From Chitinophagales bacterium (lineage in GTDB: Bacteria; Bacteroidota; Bacteroidia; Chitinophagales; UBA2359), in contig JAHDDN010000353.1 in NCBI GenBank assembly GCA_020629335.1, positions 1 to 5,861 of the forward strand: 5,861 nucleotides of DNA. Reading direction: 5' to 3'. The notes below the pieces were generated by a model that saw nothing but the letters and a program-made list of their open reading frames with translations, ran no database searches and had not been told where the DNA came from. Position numbers and translations under genes: made by a program. This document shows positions 1 through 5,861 of the stretch, piece after piece; position 1 is the stretch's first letter, and every line of letters begins with the position of its first letter.

Positions 1-182
1 TATATTAGTAAGTACCTAAACATAAATAATCATCACTTTTGATGGCTTAATTTTGCGCTGTACTGCGTTACTTTTTTTAGTAATAGCGCTGCTATTCCGT
101 CAAAAAAGTGCCTTGTTCAGCATAAAATTAATCTCATCAGAGAAGTGTCGATTATTTTCATTCAGGTACTTAATTCGGAATA
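1..182. repeat. Large imperfect palindrome (possible MITE or hairpin repeat)
   Basis: The whole stretch left of xdhC folds back on itself. Arms of about 85 bases meet at AATAGC (82-87), GCT, GCTATT (91-96). Matching blocks at near-constant symmetry include AAGTACCT 10-17 with AGGTACTT 164-171, TTAATTTT 47-54 with AAAATTAA 124-131, and ACTTTTTT 70-77 with AAAAAAGT 102-109. By eye about three quarters of positions pair, with a few small indels. The right arm ends at the xdhC stop codon; the left arm reaches the window edge and may continue. No coding potential was seen. An RNA made by read-through from xdhC would form a long hairpin, so it may also end or stabilise the operon transcript. The palindrome is seen directly; the MITE interpretation is inference. 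Confidence 0.72.
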
Positions 183-1133
183 TTATCGCTTTTTATTCTT
201 AATCTGAATCACTTCAGCTGCAATGCTTACTGCAATTTCAGTAGGCGTTTGACTTTTAATGGGGAGCCCTATGGGTGCGTGAATATGGCTTAATTCAGTT
301 TTATTGAAGCCTTCTTTTTGTAAATCTACCCACATTTTTTTTAGCTTAGCTTTACTGCCAAGCACGCCTATATAAACAAAGCTTTTTCTAATCAATTGGC
401 TGAGAACTAATTTGTCATCAATGTATCTATTGGTCATGATGGCCACATAGTTTTCTGGACCTTCTTCAATGTGATTCGATATGTCATTGAAATCTACTAC
501 TAATTTTTGATGGGCACTATTGTTTTGTTCAAGGGTGTTTAGATTTTCTCTATCATCAAAAACGAGCACCCGAAATCCAAGGGTGACGAATAAATCAGAA
601 ACGGCTACGCTTACATGCCCACCGCCCACAATGTATAAGGTACTGATCAAGCCTATTTGCTCTTTAAAACTCCAATCTTGAGGGGAAGTTATTTGATAGT
701 CAAATTGAGTATTTAGTTCTTCATTTGTAAAATTAATCGAATTGGGTGTTAGGGATAAAACTCCTTTAGTGTTGTCTTGCAAAGAATACAAAATACTTTC
801 AACCATCGGAATATGTTGAGTATTTAAGGGATGAAATACGACGGTCTGTTCTCCAGAGCAAATCATGCCTGAAGTATTTTCCTTTCGAGCTTGGTGTACT
901 TGTTTTTTAAAAATGATTTTTAGCTCGCCATCTTGTAGCAATTGTTTGGCTTCTTCTACTAATGCAAATTCCATGACGCCTCCTCCAATAGAACCGAAAA
1001 TAAAACCGTCTTCAGCGACGAGCATTTTGAATCCTTTTCTACCAGGGGAACTACCAAAGTTTTCTATTACTGTTAGTAAATAGACATTTTGTTGGGTCTG
1101 TAATTTTGATAAGAGGTGTTGATAGAGGTTCAT
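183..1133 (-). CDS. xdhC: XdhC/CoxI-family molybdenum cofactor insertion chaperone
   Basis: XdhC proteins bind molybdopterin cofactor, take part in its sulfuration, and load it into the XdhB subunit; they act in the cytoplasm and are not part of the final enzyme. This 316-residue protein has both family domains. The N-terminal XdhC/CoxI domain shows GSSPGRKG (27-34), GSIGGGVME (47-55) and GMICSGEQ (89-96), whose Cys92 is the only cysteine. The C-terminal Rossmann-like domain shows VGGGHV (169-174), FDDRE (192-196), GVLGSK (256-261), PIGLPI (287-292) and PTEIA (297-301). Length fits the family (R. capsulatus XdhC is about 310). The ATG at 1133 puts the first helix and strand in the usual place; no Shine-Dalgarno site precedes it. 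It is the last gene of the xdh cluster, 85 bases after the membrane-protein gene, and is followed directly by the palindrome. Confidence 0.93.
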   Translation of the reverse strand: MNLYQHLLSKLQTQQNVYLLTVIENFGSSPGRKGFKMLVAEDGFIFGSIGGGVMEFALVEEAKQLLQDGELKIIFKKQVHQARKENTSGMICSGEQTVVFHPLNTQHIPMVESILYSLQDNTKGVLSLTPNSINFTNEELNTQFDYQITSPQDWSFKEQIGLISTLYIVGGGHVSVAVSDLFVTLGFRVLVFDDRENLNTLEQNNSAHQKLVVDFNDISNHIEEGPENYVAIMTNRYIDDKLVLSQLIRKSFVYIGVLGSKAKLKKMWVDLQKEGFNKTELSHIHAPIGLPIKSQTPTEIAVSIAAEVIQIKNKKR

Positions 1134-1163
1134 GAGATTTTTTGTGATTGTTTAGGATAGTTT

Positions 1164-1210
1164 TTCAACCACCCCTAACCCCTCCTTAAATAAGGAGGGG
1201 GATTTTTTTT
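1164..1210 (+). terminator. C-rich hairpin with T-tract; terminator-like dispersed repeat
   Basis: CCCCTCCTTA (1179-1188) pairs with TAAGGAGGGG (1191-1200), a perfect stem of 9-10 base pairs with a tiny loop, followed on the plus strand by eight T (1203-1210). It therefore has intrinsic-terminator form only for plus-strand transcription, against all four genes here. On the minus strand, the coding direction, the hairpin is followed by TTAGGGG rather than a T run. The preceding 'CCACCCCTAACCCCTCC' resembles a C-rich repeat I know to be scattered between genes in many Bacteroidota. It may be a repeat insertion rather than a site evolved for this operon. In the operon mRNA the stem would still form between the membrane-protein gene and xdhC, and could reduce xdhC expression or protect RNA ends. 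Confidence 0.55.
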
Positions 1211-1218
1211 ACGTTTTA

Positions 1219-1719
1219 CTAGTTAAAAATGACTTCACTTAATGCATAATAGATGGCCATTAATGCGGAAAAAATGGCGCTGGCCAGAAATCGCCAATCT
1301 AGGTTTACTTTGTTTTGAATCAGATAGTTGGCTATAAAGGAAATGGGTATATTGACTAAGAATGATAAGCCCGCTATCTTCAGTAAAGATAAGTTAATTT
1401 CGCTAAAATTTCCTGAGAAAAGTTTGATAAATAATAAATGACGAGCAATCCATAATGGATTAAAATAGAGTATGGCTAATGCGGTCTTAGCAAGCGTTTT
1501 TTTAATGCCCGCTATCTCCTTAGTCTTGCGCTCAATCCATGCGAAATAGTTGGGAATTTCTAAGGCGTAAAGGGTGCCTCCCAAGATCATCATACCCAAT
1601 AGTCGAGCGATAGAAAATTCTCCTAAAATTAGGGCGGCAATCAAATCTCCAGAGCAATAGATTAAGGCTCCTCTGATGATGTTGGATTTGGTGTATTGGA
1701 ATTTAAGGGATTTGCTCAA
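1219..1719 (-). CDS. Small multi-pass membrane protein, possibly Mpv17/PMP22-like
   Basis: I do not firmly recognise this 166-residue protein. It is hydrophobic, with about four or five likely membrane segments (roughly 14-33, 36-60, 75-101, 109-135, 141-163), and no signal peptide. Its layout faintly recalls Mpv17/PMP22: SGDLIAA (23-29) where that family has GD..xQ, an Arg-Gly stretch then GGTLYALEIPNYFAWIE (47-63) where it has G.xxHxWYxxLd, a Pro in the third segment (P88), and N131..WRF near the last segment. This is pattern reading, not an alignment. The start is TTG at 1719, 4 bases after the xdhB stop (TAG TAAA TTG). No in-frame ATG precedes it, and the first internal Met (43) would cut the first segment. 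Tight spacing means co-transcription and probably translational coupling with xdhB. A role in passage of purines or urate would be speculation. Confidence 0.75.
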   Translation of the reverse strand: MSKSLKFQYTKSNIIRGALIYCSGDLIAALILGEFSIARLLGMMILGGTLYALEIPNYFAWIERKTKEIAGIKKTLAKTALAILYFNPLWIARHLLFIKLFSGNFSEINLSLLKIAGLSFLVNIPISFIANYLIQNKVNLDWRFLASAIFSALMAIYYALSEVIFN

Positions 1720-1723
1720 TTTA

Positions 1724-4015
1724 CTATTTTTCGTACAATCCGATTAAAACCTTTTCTGGAGTAAATGGTGCATCAAACTTTAATTCATAATTTTTATTGA
1801 ATGCTTTTACGGCTTGTTGAATCGCAAAATATACTCCAATTCCATACATTAGTGGAGGTTCGCCAACTGCTTTAGATTTATGAATTGCCATATCATTTCC
1901 TTCCGTTTCTACAGGTATAGTTTCTATTAATTTAGGAGTCGAAAATATGTCAGGCACTTTATAAGTCGATAAGGCATTTGATAGTAATCGCCCATCGTCA
2001 TTATAGGCTATTTCTTCCATCGTCATCCAGCCGATTCCTTGTGCCAATCCGCCTTCTACTTGACCAATATCTACGCCATAATTCATGCTCTTTCCGAAAT
2101 CATGTACGATTTTAACGGAGTCAATTTCATAGGTTCCTCTTACACAATCTACCGTAACTGTTGTAATGGCAGTACCATAAACGTGATAGGCAAAAGGATG
2201 ACCTTTTTCTTTAGTTTTATCAAAATGAATGACAGGGGTTGCATAATGGGCATTTTCACTTAAAGCGATTCGTTGAGCCATTGCTTGAGCAACAATCGCT
2301 TCCCATTTTAAATCGGTTTTTTGGTCGTCTACAAAAACATGATCTTCTTTGAAGGAAATTTTAGATATCTCTTCTCCAGACATTTCAGCCGCTACTTTCG
2401 TCAATCTTTCCATTAAGGCCGCACAAGCCATATCTACGGCTTTCCCATTCAAGTCTGCTGTTGAACTCGCTGCTGAGGGAGAAGTATTGGCGACACGAGT
2501 AGTATTAGTTGTTTCTAACTTTACTTTCTTGGCAGATATTCCAAAGGCATTTTGGGCCACTTGTAGCATCTTGGTATTCACCCCCTGCCCCATTTCTACA
2601 GCGCCAGTACTTACGCCCACACTGCCGTCTTGATAGATGTGAACCAATGCTCTTGCATGATTCATCATCGTATTCGTAAATGAAATTCCGAAGGTAACAG
2701 GCATTAAAGAAATGCCTTTTTTGAACAGCGTATTTTTAGCATTAAAATCAAGCGTTTCTTTCTCTAATTGATCAAAGTCAAATTTTTCTTTGGCAGTAAA
2801 CCAAGTATTTTGAGCTTCTACTTGAGTGGCAATTTGACCATAAGAAAACTCATCATTTTCTGCCAGTAAATTAGCTTCTTGAATTTCTCGTCTGTCAATA
2901 CCCATTTTCTCCGCTGCCTTGGCAATAGCCGATTCAATCACAAACATTCCTTGGGGGCCACCAAATCCTCTAAATGCTGTATTGGGCGGCAAATTCGTCT
3001 TACAACTATACACAGCCGTTTTCACATTAGGGACAAAATAACTGTTGGTCGCGTGAAATAAGGTTCTCTCAGCTATGGCAGGCGATAAATCTGCGGCAGC
3101 GCCTGCATTTTGCAAAAACTCTGCTTCAAAGGCCATTATTTTCAAGTCCTTATTTAAGCCTATTTTAAAAAAGGAAGAATAAGGATGACGCTTGCCCGTC
3201 ATACGCAAATCATCATGACGATTGAGGATGTATTTGACTGGTTTATTTAGATGTTGAACTGCCACTGCTGCCATCACCGACCAAGGCGTGGCCTGATCTT
3301 CTTTACCACCAAATCCTCCGCCTAATCTGATGACATCTATTTCAATCTTATGCATGGGCACTCCTAAAACTCTGGCTGCCGTTTTTTGCACGGCTGTTGG
3401 GCCTTGTGTCGAGGAGGTGATTTTAATATTTCCATTTTCTTGTGGAACCGCATAACAGCCTTGCGTTTCTAAATAAAGATGTTCTTGCCCATTTGAAAAA
3501 GTCTCGCCTTCCACTACATAATCACAATCTGAAAAACTGGCTGTGGTATCTCCTAATGAAAAATGACGTGCTTTATTAATAAAGCTTCCTTTAGCTTTGG
3601 CTTCTTTAGCAGTGGTAATGACAGGCAATTCCTCAATTTCGATTTCAATTAGCTGGCGGGCCTTTTTGGCAATGGCTTCTGTTTTGGCCACAATAAATGC
3701 AATAGGCTGTCCCCAAAAATGAACTTCGTCTTCGGCCCATAAAGGTTCATCAGGAATAATACCACCGATTTGATTTTCACCCAAAATATCTTTGTGTGTA
3801 AATATCTTCACGACCCCTTTTAATTGCTCCGCCTTCGTATAATCAACCGCTTTAATTTTTCCGTGTGCTTTGGGAGAATCAAATACGACTCCATACAAAG
3901 TATCTTGCCTCGTAATCAAATCATCTACAAATAATGATTCGCCACGAACATGCGTAAAACTGTCAATATTTTTCATCGTCTTAACACCTTCCGTATTTTT
4001 CGTCCTTTGACTCAT
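1724..4015 (-). CDS. xdhB: Xanthine dehydrogenase, molybdopterin-binding (large) subunit
   Basis: This subunit binds the molybdenum cofactor and hydroxylates hypoxanthine and xanthine; electrons pass to XdhA. Its 763 residues match bacterial XdhB (about 780). The aldehyde oxidase/xanthine dehydrogenase a/b hammerhead spans about 20-130, followed by two cofactor-binding domains. The hallmark active-site residues are present: GGGFGGKE (232-239) with Glu239, TAFRGFGGPQ (346-355) with Arg349, FGISF (442-446) and VGEPPL (717-722) with Glu719. By alignment from memory these match bovine Glu802, Arg880, Phe1009 and Glu1261. The Glu/Arg pair favours purine rather than aldehyde substrates. Other cofactor motifs are STQGP (202-206), EMGQG (474-478) and DIGQVEGG (649-656). 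The ATG at 4015 overlaps the xdhA stop (ATGA). Met14, at 3976, has a purine-rich GGAAGG upstream and begins closer to conserved sequence, so the true start is uncertain. Confidence 0.97.
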   Translation of the reverse strand: MSQRTKNTEGVKTMKNIDSFTHVRGESLFVDDLITRQDTLYGVVFDSPKAHGKIKAVDYTKAEQLKGVVKIFTHKDILGENQIGGIIPDEPLWAEDEVHFWGQPIAFIVAKTEAIAKKARQLIEIEIEELPVITTAKEAKAKGSFINKARHFSLGDTTASFSDCDYVVEGETFSNGQEHLYLETQGCYAVPQENGNIKITSSTQGPTAVQKTAARVLGVPMHKIEIDVIRLGGGFGGKEDQATPWSVMAAVAVQHLNKPVKYILNRHDDLRMTGKRHPYSSFFKIGLNKDLKIMAFEAEFLQNAGAAADLSPAIAERTLFHATNSYFVPNVKTAVYSCKTNLPPNTAFRGFGGPQGMFVIESAIAKAAEKMGIDRREIQEANLLAENDEFSYGQIATQVEAQNTWFTAKEKFDFDQLEKETLDFNAKNTLFKKGISLMPVTFGISFTNTMMNHARALVHIYQDGSVGVSTGAVEMGQGVNTKMLQVAQNAFGISAKKVKLETTNTTRVANTSPSAASSTADLNGKAVDMACAALMERLTKVAAEMSGEEISKISFKEDHVFVDDQKTDLKWEAIVAQAMAQRIALSENAHYATPVIHFDKTKEKGHPFAYHVYGTAITTVTVDCVRGTYEIDSVKIVHDFGKSMNYGVDIGQVEGGLAQGIGWMTMEEIAYNDDGRLLSNALSTYKVPDIFSTPKLIETIPVETEGNDMAIHKSKAVGEPPLMYGIGVYFAIQQAVKAFNKNYELKFDAPFTPEKVLIGLYEK

Positions 4016-5415
4016 GATGTCAGTTTTTGAAGTTCAACTTTAGTTGGAAATAACTCAATGAAATGAGCGAAGAATAATTGTTGGCCTAATAAGCGTTTAT
4101 AATCTGCCGATCCTCTTACATCGCTAATTGGGGCAATTTCAGCTTGTAAAATAGTAGCCGCTTCTTTGATCGTTGCTGAATCAATTTTTTTGCCTATTAA
4201 AAATTCACTTGTTTTGAATAAATATTTCGGAATGGGTGCCACTCCTCCCATAGATAAATGGGCCGCATGTACTACACCCTCTTTCAAACTGATTTTTGCC
4301 GCTGAATTGACACTCGCAATATCTAAATGCGTACGCTTACTTACCTTTTCAAAGTTATAAACGCCTCCGTCTTTTAGTGTATCAAAAGAAATGCTTTTCA
4401 AAATTTCTCCTTCTCTTAAATCATAGGTTTTATAGCCTTGGTAAAATTCATTGAAAGCTATTTGTCTTTCAGAATTCGTTTTTGTTTGGATTCTTATAGT
4501 TGAATTGAGTGCCAAAAAGAAAATGGTCATATCTCCAATAGGAGAAGCATTAACAAAGTTTCCTCCCAAGGTGCCCATATTCCGTATTGGTTCAGAAGAA
4601 ACCAATTTTAGAAATGATTTTAATTCGGGAAAGTGATGATTCATTTTTTCATCTTCTAAAAGCTCTGTTACTGTTGTATTGACGCCTATGGTGCAAGTCG
4701 AATCCGTCCATTCAATCCCTTTTAATGCCGTGTTATCAGCAATCAAATGCACCTCATCTTCTGCCAGTTGATCGGCATTATGAACATATAAATCTGTTCC
4801 ACTGGCTACTATTTTTCCTTTACTAGCAATAGTTGTTATATCCAGCCCTTTTAATTTTTCTGGAATGGACTCAAAATAATCAGGAATAAATCCCTCTTTG
4901 ATCAGCCATGCGATAGAATCATTGGCATTTTTTCCTTCTAACTTCTTTTCAATATCTAAACCCGCTTTTTCAATAGATTTATAACCCGTACATCTGCAAA
5001 TATTTCCACTAATCGCATCATTACAAGAACCCAAAGTCCCTTCCTTTTTTTCGATGGCATAGCCAGTCATAGCAACCACAAATCCTGGTGTACAAAATCC
5101 ACATTGAGTAGCATATCGATCAGCCATCGCTTGCTGCACTGTATTCAGCGTCGTTGGCAAATTAATTCCTTCGACTGTCACAATATGTTTTCCATTGGCA
5201 TTTCCAAGGGGTGAGATACAAGAGGTAATGCTTTGATAAGAGATTTTGTCCTTATTTAGTGTTCCAACTAAAACCGTACAAGCCCCACAATCTCCTTCTC
5301 TACAACCAATTTTGGTTCCTTTTAATTGTTGGTACTCCCGAATGAAATCCAGCAGCGTTATTCCTGCATTAGCTGTGGTCTCAATAATCTCATTATTTAA
5401 AATAAATTGAATCAT
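4012..5415 (-). CDS. xdhA: Xanthine dehydrogenase, iron-sulfur and FAD (small) subunit
   Basis: XdhA carries electrons from the molybdenum centre in XdhB through two [2Fe-2S] clusters to FAD, where NAD+ is reduced. The 467 residues fit the bacterial two-subunit form (about 460 in R. capsulatus). Domains in order: a plant-type ferredoxin fold with Cys38, Cys43, Cys46 (GCREGDCGACTV) and Cys66 (TSCISP); a helical [2Fe-2S] domain with Cys105 and Cys108 (QCGFCTPG) and Cys140 and Cys142 (CRCTGY); a linker at about 155-185; an FAD-binding domain with ASGTDLYVH (204-212) and IRNMGTLGGN (277-286) followed by ASPIGD (290-295); and a CO-dehydrogenase-flavoprotein-like C-terminal domain from about 350. 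All eight cluster cysteines are present, so the chain looks functional. The ATG at 5415 gives the usual short N-terminus. It is the first gene of the cluster; its TGA overlaps the xdhB ATG. Confidence 0.97.
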   Translation of the reverse strand: MIQFILNNEIIETTANAGITLLDFIREYQQLKGTKIGCREGDCGACTVLVGTLNKDKISYQSITSCISPLGNANGKHIVTVEGINLPTTLNTVQQAMADRYATQCGFCTPGFVVAMTGYAIEKKEGTLGSCNDAISGNICRCTGYKSIEKAGLDIEKKLEGKNANDSIAWLIKEGFIPDYFESIPEKLKGLDITTIASKGKIVASGTDLYVHNADQLAEDEVHLIADNTALKGIEWTDSTCTIGVNTTVTELLEDEKMNHHFPELKSFLKLVSSEPIRNMGTLGGNFVNASPIGDMTIFFLALNSTIRIQTKTNSERQIAFNEFYQGYKTYDLREGEILKSISFDTLKDGGVYNFEKVSKRTHLDIASVNSAAKISLKEGVVHAAHLSMGGVAPIPKYLFKTSEFLIGKKIDSATIKEAATILQAEIAPISDVRGSADYKRLLGQQLFFAHFIELFPTKVELQKLTS

Positions 5416-5600
5416 AATATTACCCTATTCTCTACTTTTTTAGGGCCACAAGATAGGAATTAATTTTCTTTTAAGTAAGACGGGTATTCAAACAATCTTT
5501 TTTCAAAAAAAGCGCATAAGCTATTTTTTCCTATGGTAATTTATTATTTGGCGCATACCATGCGCTCGTAAAACAAAGCACAAAGCAAAAAAAAATCATT
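5416..5600 (-). promoter_or_regulatory. A/T-rich leader and presumed promoter region of the xdh operon
   Basis: The bases upstream of xdhA hold no ORF and must carry the operon promoter, because no minus-strand gene lies to the right within the window. I see no clean Bacteroidota promoter (TTTG, then TAnnTTTG after about 20 bases); the nearest -7-like word on the minus strand is TATCTTGT, without a well-placed TTTG. CCCTA (5423-5427) and TAGGG (5441-5445) could form a weak 5-base-pair stem just before the start codon, which may hide or mimic a ribosome site. An A/T hairpin lies at 5497-5512 (TTTTTT, C, AAAAAAA). Heptamers ACAAAGC occur twice in tandem at 5573-5586. Confidence 0.4.
5512..5565. 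promoter_or_regulatory. GCGCAT palindrome plus third half-site; candidate operator
   Basis: GCGCAT (5551-5556) and ATGCGC (5560-5565) form a perfect inverted repeat with a three-base centre. A third GCGCAT lies at 5512-5517, with start points 39 bases apart, and both direct copies continue with A (GCGCATA). The words stand out as GC-rich in an A/T-rich stretch, 97-150 bases upstream of xdhA. This could be a transcription-factor site controlling xdhA or a divergent gene to the right. The repeats are seen directly; the regulatory role is inference, and no regulator gene is visible here. Confidence 0.35.
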
Positions 5601-5625
5601 ATTCATAATTCATAGTTCATCATTC
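5601..5625. repeat. Degenerate ATTCATA heptamer repeat
   Basis: ATTCATA, ATTCATA, GTTCATC, ATTC follow one another, a period of seven bases for about three and a half units. Similar ATTCATAATTCATA runs are familiar spacer sequence in Bacteroidota, often beside larger dispersed repeats, as here. No function can be assigned. Confidence 0.6.
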
Positions 5626-5780
5626 GCCGAAGGCGCACGGTCGGGCTATCCGTTCTTATGTGGCTATTCGGCTCCTATTCCGCTAAGCGCTGCTTGTCTG
5701 CCCTGCGGGCCAGCCATCGCATCACTAAGCTCCATTAGTCGCCTCTTAACGCCACATACCACTGCTATCCCTATGCAGTT
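5625..5780. repeat. Dispersed Bacteroidota intergenic repeat (GGTCGGGCTATCCG type)
   Basis: This stretch changes abruptly from A/T-rich leader to GC-richer DNA with no good ORF. It begins with a small hairpin (CGCC, GAA, GGCG, 5625-5635) and then the GGTCGGGCTATCCG core. TATGTGGC (5657-5664) is matched by the inverted GCCACATA (5751-5758), enclosing 86 bases. An inner hairpin lies at GCCC TGC GGGC (5700-5710). It closes with GCTATCCCTATGCAG near 5764-5778. The opening and closing words resemble a repeat I recall from many Flavobacteriia and Cytophagia genomes. The ends given are approximate. No tRNA, rRNA or known RNA gene was recognised in it. Confidence 0.6.
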
Positions 5781-5803
5781 TTGGGTAGTTGGTATTGGGT
5801 AGT
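5781..5803. repeat. Short direct repeat TTGGGTAGT
   Basis: TTGGGTAGT occurs at 5781-5789 and again at 5795-5803, a 14-base period. It follows directly on the dispersed repeat and probably belongs to the same repetitive spacer. No function seen. Confidence 0.5.
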
Positions 5804-5819
5804 GAGCAGCAATTCTCAA

Positions 5820-5851
5820 TTTGGACAAAAAGGTTCAAAAGTTTACTTTAG
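5820..5851 (+). promoter_or_regulatory. Candidate Bacteroidota-type promoter reading out of the window
   Basis: TTTG at 5820-5823 is followed after 20 bases by TACTTTAG at 5844-5851, which matches the Bacteroidota -7 element TAnnTTTG at all but one fixed position. Spacing fits the phylum's primary-sigma consensus. It points right, away from xdhA, so it would serve a divergent gene beyond position 5861. An ATG at 5855 is too close to the -7 element to be its likely start codon, except in a leaderless transcript. Short motifs like this arise by chance in A/T-rich DNA. Confidence 0.35.
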
Positions 5852-5861
5852 AGGATGAAAA

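Noticed and set aside
865..1083. Plus-strand open frame of 72 codons
   Set aside because: Antisense to the conserved N-terminal motifs of xdhC, with no domain or start signal of its own.
2039..2633. Plus-strand open frames at 2039-2263 and 2349-2633
   Set aside because: They lie antisense inside xdhB, whose frame is full-length and conserved; their translations show no recognisable domain.
1724..4015. Aldehyde oxidase or CO dehydrogenase instead of xanthine dehydrogenase
   Set aside because: The pocket has both Glu (GGKE) and Arg (AFRGFGG) typical of purine hydroxylases and lacks the CO dehydrogenase active-site loop; the XdhA partner is the fused FeS/FAD type.
4166..4636. Plus-strand open frames at 4166-4360 and 4451-4636
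   Set aside because: Antisense shadows of the conserved FAD and C-terminal domains of xdhA.
5416..5861. Small RNA gene, tRNA or CRISPR array in the right-hand gap
   Set aside because: No cloverleaf, no regularly spaced identical repeats with unique spacers, and no recognised riboswitch; the repeats present are short or dispersed-type.
5855..5861. Start of a plus-strand gene at the ATG at 5855
   Set aside because: GAGG lies directly against the ATG rather than at ribosome-site spacing, and only two codons are visible, so nothing supports a coding call.

Overview
The window looks like a piece of a low-GC Bacteroidota chromosome, probably Cytophagia-like. The proteins resemble that group's xanthine dehydrogenases, and the genes mostly lack Shine-Dalgarno sites. 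The spacers hold C-rich and 'GGTCGGGCTATCCG'-type repeats of the kind scattered through Bacteroidota genomes. The phylum call is an inference from reading alone.

All four protein genes lie on the minus strand and read right to left: xdhA (5415-4012), xdhB (4015-1724), a small membrane-protein gene (1719-1219) and xdhC (1133-183). xdhA and xdhB overlap by 4 bases (ATGA). The membrane-protein gene starts 4 bases after xdhB, apparently with TTG. xdhC follows after an 85-base gap that carries a strong hairpin. This is a compact xanthine dehydrogenase operon. XdhA carries two [2Fe-2S] clusters and FAD. XdhB carries the molybdenum cofactor and the substrate pocket, with the Glu/Arg/Glu signature of true purine hydroxylases. 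XdhC is the chaperone that delivers the mature cofactor. Together they would oxidise hypoxanthine to xanthine and urate using NAD+. No permease, urate-degrading enzyme or cofactor-biosynthesis gene is visible.

The most unusual gene is the 166-residue multi-pass membrane protein between xdhB and xdhC. It shows a faint pattern similarity to the Mpv17/PMP22 family. That is unexpected in a bacterial purine-oxidation operon and needs a profile search.

The spacers are also informative. Positions 1-182, just downstream of the xdhC stop, form one large imperfect palindrome with arms of about 85 bases, which looks like a MITE or other hairpin repeat. The 446 bases upstream of xdhA hold an A/T-rich leader, a GCGCAT palindrome with a third half-site that could be an operator, a heptamer repeat, a dispersed repeat of about 150 bases and a short direct repeat. 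At the far right is a good match to a Bacteroidota promoter, pointing out of the window on the plus strand. The operon itself is ordinary; nothing here is clearly a new system.
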